DNA of 8,058 bases from an uncultured Cloacibacillus sp. (GTDB taxonomy: Bacteria > Synergistota > Synergistia > Synergistales > Synergistaceae): positions 1 to 8,058 of the forward strand of contig UQVV01000075.1 of assembly GCA_900544635.1 (NCBI GenBank), in the 5' to 3' direction. Below the pieces are notes generated by a model. The model did no database searches. It was not told the origin of the DNA and was given only the letters and a program-made list of their open reading frames with translations. Shown here piece after piece: positions 6,063-8,058 of this stretch. Made by a program: the position numbers and the translations under genes. Every line of letters begins with the position of its first letter. The first letter of the stretch is position 1.

Positions 6063-7259
6063 TTAATCGTCCTCTCTCGGCAGGATGACGCCAGTTATTA
6101 CGCGCTGTCCTTCCTCGAGGCCGGAGACGACCTCGGTGTTCTGCCCGTCGGTGATTCCGCGCTCGACCTCGGCCTTGACCGGCTTGTCCTTATCGCCGAG
6201 CAGGTAGACCGCGGGGGCCGTAACCGCCGCTATGTTGCTCTTGCGTCCCGGGCCGGGCGGGCCGACCTCGACGCTCTGCCCCGTCACGGGCTTGAAGCGG
6301 AAGGCGCTGTTCGGCACGACGAGGATGTCGTCGCGCTTGTCGAGTATCAGAGAGACGTTCGCCGTCATGCCGGGAAGCAGCTTGCCGTCGGGGTTGTCGA
6401 CCTTGACGATGACGGTGTAGGTGACGATGTTGTTCTCCGTCGTCGGGGAGAGGCGCACCTGCGAGACGCTGCCCGTGAAGGAGTCGCGCGGGAAGGTGTC
6501 TACCGTGAACTCCGCCGGCTGCCCCTCGTGGACGCCGCCGATGTCGGCTTCGTCGACGTTGACCTCGACCTGCATCTGCGTGAGGTCGCGCGCTATCTCC
6601 GCGATACTCGGCGTCTGGTAGCTCGCGGCGACGGTCTGGCCCTCTTCGACGTTCTTGGCGACTATTACTCCGTCCACAGGCGAGTATATCTTCGTGTATC
6701 CGAGGTTGATTTTCGACCTTTCGAGCGAGGCGCTCTGCTGTTTGACGCGCGCCTCAGCCGAGGCGAGGTTCGCCTTCGCCTGGAGCCACGTGCTCGTGTC
6801 GGCGTCGACGTCCGCCTTAGCGACGAGGTCGCGCTCCGCAAGCTCGCGCGTGCGGCGCAGGTTCTTCTCCGCAACGGTCAGAGCCGCCTGCGCGTTGAGC
6901 ACCTCGGCCTTAGCAGACGCGAGCGACGCTTCGCCCTGCGCCACGTCCGCCTCCTGCGTAGCGGAGTCCATGAGCGCTATCAGCTGCCCCGCCTTGACCT
7001 CGCTGTTGTAGTCGAAGTAAAGCGCCTCTATCGTGCCGGATATCTGCGTACCGACGTCGACCGTCTCGACGGGGTTCAGCGTACCCGTCGCCTGTATCGT
7101 GGACTGCAGCGTCGTGCGCACTACCGGCACGGATTTGTACTGTATCGCGGGCTCGCGGTTCAGCCACCACCAGCCGCCGCCTCCCGCGGCGGCCGCAATC
7201 ACCAGCAACGCGGCCGCGAATCTGAATTTTTTGCTTTTAGTCGGCAGTCTGTTCGCCAT
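6063..7259 (-). CDS. MacA/HlyD-type periplasmic adaptor (RND/ABC membrane fusion protein)
   Basis: This 398-residue adaptor bridges the inner-membrane ABC transporter and the outer-membrane TolC channel. A basic N-terminus and one hydrophobic segment (about 12-33) anchor it in the inner membrane; no lipobox cysteine is seen. The first half-lipoyl strand contains ATGTLNPVETVDVGTQISG (57-75). An alpha-helical hairpin rich in Ala, Glu and Lys spans about 103-184. The second lipoyl half is INLGYTKIYSPVDGVIVAKN (184-203), a MacA-like signature. Beta-barrel and membrane-proximal domains follow, including NPDGKLLPGMTANV (289-302). Near residues 332-360 a Gly/Pro-rich stretch (GPPGPGRK) and extra segment look longer than in MacA. 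The start overlaps the TolC gene by 23 bases and has a strong ribosome site, GGGAGGA, 7 bases upstream. Specific substrate unknown. Confidence 0.95.
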   Translation of the reverse strand: MANRLPTKSKKFRFAAALLVIAAAAGGGGWWWLNREPAIQYKSVPVVRTTLQSTIQATGTLNPVETVDVGTQISGTIEALYFDYNSEVKAGQLIALMDSATQEADVAQGEASLASAKAEVLNAQAALTVAEKNLRRTRELAERDLVAKADVDADTSTWLQAKANLASAEARVKQQSASLERSKINLGYTKIYSPVDGVIVAKNVEEGQTVAASYQTPSIAEIARDLTQMQVEVNVDEADIGGVHEGQPAEFTVDTFPRDSFTGSVSQVRLSPTTENNIVTYTVIVKVDNPDGKLLPGMTANVSLILDKRDDILVVPNSAFRFKPVTGQSVEVGPPGPGRKSNIAAVTAPAVYLLGDKDKPVKAEVERGITDGQNTEVVSGLEEGQRVITGVILPREDD

Positions 7260-8037
7260 AGCTCAGTCCTCCCATTGCTTTTTCAAGGTTTATCCGCGCG
7301 TTCTTGCAGTCGTAGAGCGCGAGCACCGTGTTCGCCGAGGCTACGGCGTAGCCGTCCACGGCGTCCGATATTTCAAGGTTGTCGCCCACGCCGGCCTTGT
7401 AGCGTCCGAGCGCGAGGTCGAGCGTCGCCTTCGCGGCGCGCTCCGCCTCCTGCGACGAGGTCAGCGATTCCTTCGCCTGGCGCAGGTCCTCCCACGCCGT
7501 GCGCACCTCGAGCGTCACGGAGTTCTCGAGCCCCACGAGCTCCGCCTCGGCCTGCCGCAGCTGCGCGCGCGCCTGCTCGACCATGCTCTTAGTCAGGCCG
7601 CCGTCGGTAAGAGGCACGGAGAGCGTCAGCCCGGCGTTCCACTGGTCGTGGTCGAAATAGGAATGATTTCCGAAGCTGTAGCCGGCGGACGCGGAGAGCG
7701 ACGGAGACAAGCCCTTCATCTGGAGGGTTACGTTTTCCGCCGCGGACTCGACGCGGAGCCTTCTGGCCACAAGCTCGGGGCGGTCCTTCATCGCGCCGGC
7801 CACCGCGTCGTCGAGGCTTATGCTCCAATCCTCATAGCCGAGCATATCCTCGACGCCGCTTATTTCCATCAGAGGCACGCCCATAACGTTTGCGAGCTCG
7901 GCGCGGCACAGCTCCTCGTTGCTCTGCGCGCGGACGAGCGTCAGCTTCGACGAGGCGAGGTCCGATTCGGCCTTTGTGACCTCGATTTTAGCCTTCGTCC
8001 CCACTTCGTAGTAGGAAGATCTTGTATAGTCAACTTT
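7237..8037 (-). CDS. TolC-family outer-membrane efflux protein, C-terminal part (5' truncated or frame-broken)
   Basis: The 266 readable residues form the C-terminal part of a TolC-like channel, which normally has about 430-480 residues. The YYEVGTKAKIEVTKAESDL stretch near the start and YKAGVGDNLEISDA nearer the end are the two repeat signatures at coiled-coil hairpin tips. PLTDGG begins the second repeat's strand and ARINLEKAMG is a typical ending. As a trimer it would form the exit duct in the outer membrane for the MacAB-like pump encoded downstream. The frame meets a TGA at 8038-8040. The GTG at 8004 cuts through a conserved motif and is not a believable start. The signal peptide and first repeat are missing, through a frameshift, a sequencing error or the contig end. 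It overlaps the adaptor gene by 23 bases. Confidence 0.9.
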   Translation of the reverse strand, partial: KVDYTRSSYYEVGTKAKIEVTKAESDLASSKLTLVRAQSNEELCRAELANVMGVPLMEISGVEDMLGYEDWSISLDDAVAGAMKDRPELVARRLRVESAAENVTLQMKGLSPSLSASAGYSFGNHSYFDHDQWNAGLTLSVPLTDGGLTKSMVEQARAQLRQAEAELVGLENSVTLEVRTAWEDLRQAKESLTSSQEAERAAKATLDLALGRYKAGVGDNLEISDAVDGYAVASANTVLALYDCKNARINLEKAMGGLSYGEQTAD

Positions 8038-8058
8038 TCATTCATACGGAAATGTTTC

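Noticed and set aside
5817..7592. 591-codon plus-strand open frame opposite the efflux operon
   Set aside because: It lies antisense to three genes with complete family motifs. The translation is Arg/Val/Asp-rich without motifs and turns into Pro/Ser/Arg/Ala low-complexity sequence at its end, as expected for the reverse of GC-rich codons.
1..8058. CRISPR array, tRNA, insertion sequence, integrase or toxin-antitoxin pair
   Set aside because: No regularly spaced repeats, cloverleaf-like tRNA sequence, terminal inverted repeats or matching protein motifs are visible; almost all of the DNA is explained by the listed genes.

Overview
The window reads as a piece of a GC-rich diderm bacterial chromosome. 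The diderm call rests on a complete TolC/MacA/MacB-type export operon, whose outer-membrane channel only makes sense with an outer membrane. The combination of a DUF3084 membrane/coiled-coil protein, a long pyrophosphate-dependent phosphofructokinase, and GC-rich genes that nevertheless use many AUA and AGG codons reminds me of Synergistota (Cloacibacillus/Synergistes-like). That assignment comes from memory of these families and was not tested by any search.

Layout, left to right. The left end (1-48, minus strand) is the 5' tip of a 16S rRNA gene. It is preceded by a leader with hairpins and a near-consensus promoter (-35 TTGCAA, 17-base spacer, -10 TATACT) with an AT-rich tract upstream. 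Next comes a compact minus-strand operon, transcribed toward the rRNA gene: a DUF3084 protein (2143-944), a small CxxC/CxxC zinc-ribbon-like protein (921-667) and a GNAT acetyltransferase (683-258). No clear terminator separates it from the rRNA promoter. A 307-base divergent intergenic region (2144-2450) carries extended -10 promoter candidates for both sides. A plus-strand PPi-dependent phosphofructokinase (2451-4121) follows, ending in a strong intrinsic terminator that includes its stop codon.

The right half is a minus-strand tripartite efflux operon, converging on the phosphofructokinase gene. In transcription order it encodes a TolC-family outer-membrane channel (truncated at the window edge), a MacA/HlyD-type periplasmic adaptor, an ABC ATPase and a MacB-type permease. 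The genes overlap or are nearly contiguous (23-base overlap, 3-base gap, 4-base ATGA overlap), as expected for subunits of one complex. The promoter would lie beyond position 8058.

The window looks like a whole draft contig: it begins inside a repeated 16S gene and ends within TolC, where the reading frame is broken at 8038-8040. I found no CRISPR array, tRNA, transposase or phage gene. The least understood part is the DUF3084/zinc-ribbon/GNAT operon next to the rRNA promoter. I do not see a convincing new defence or mobile system here.
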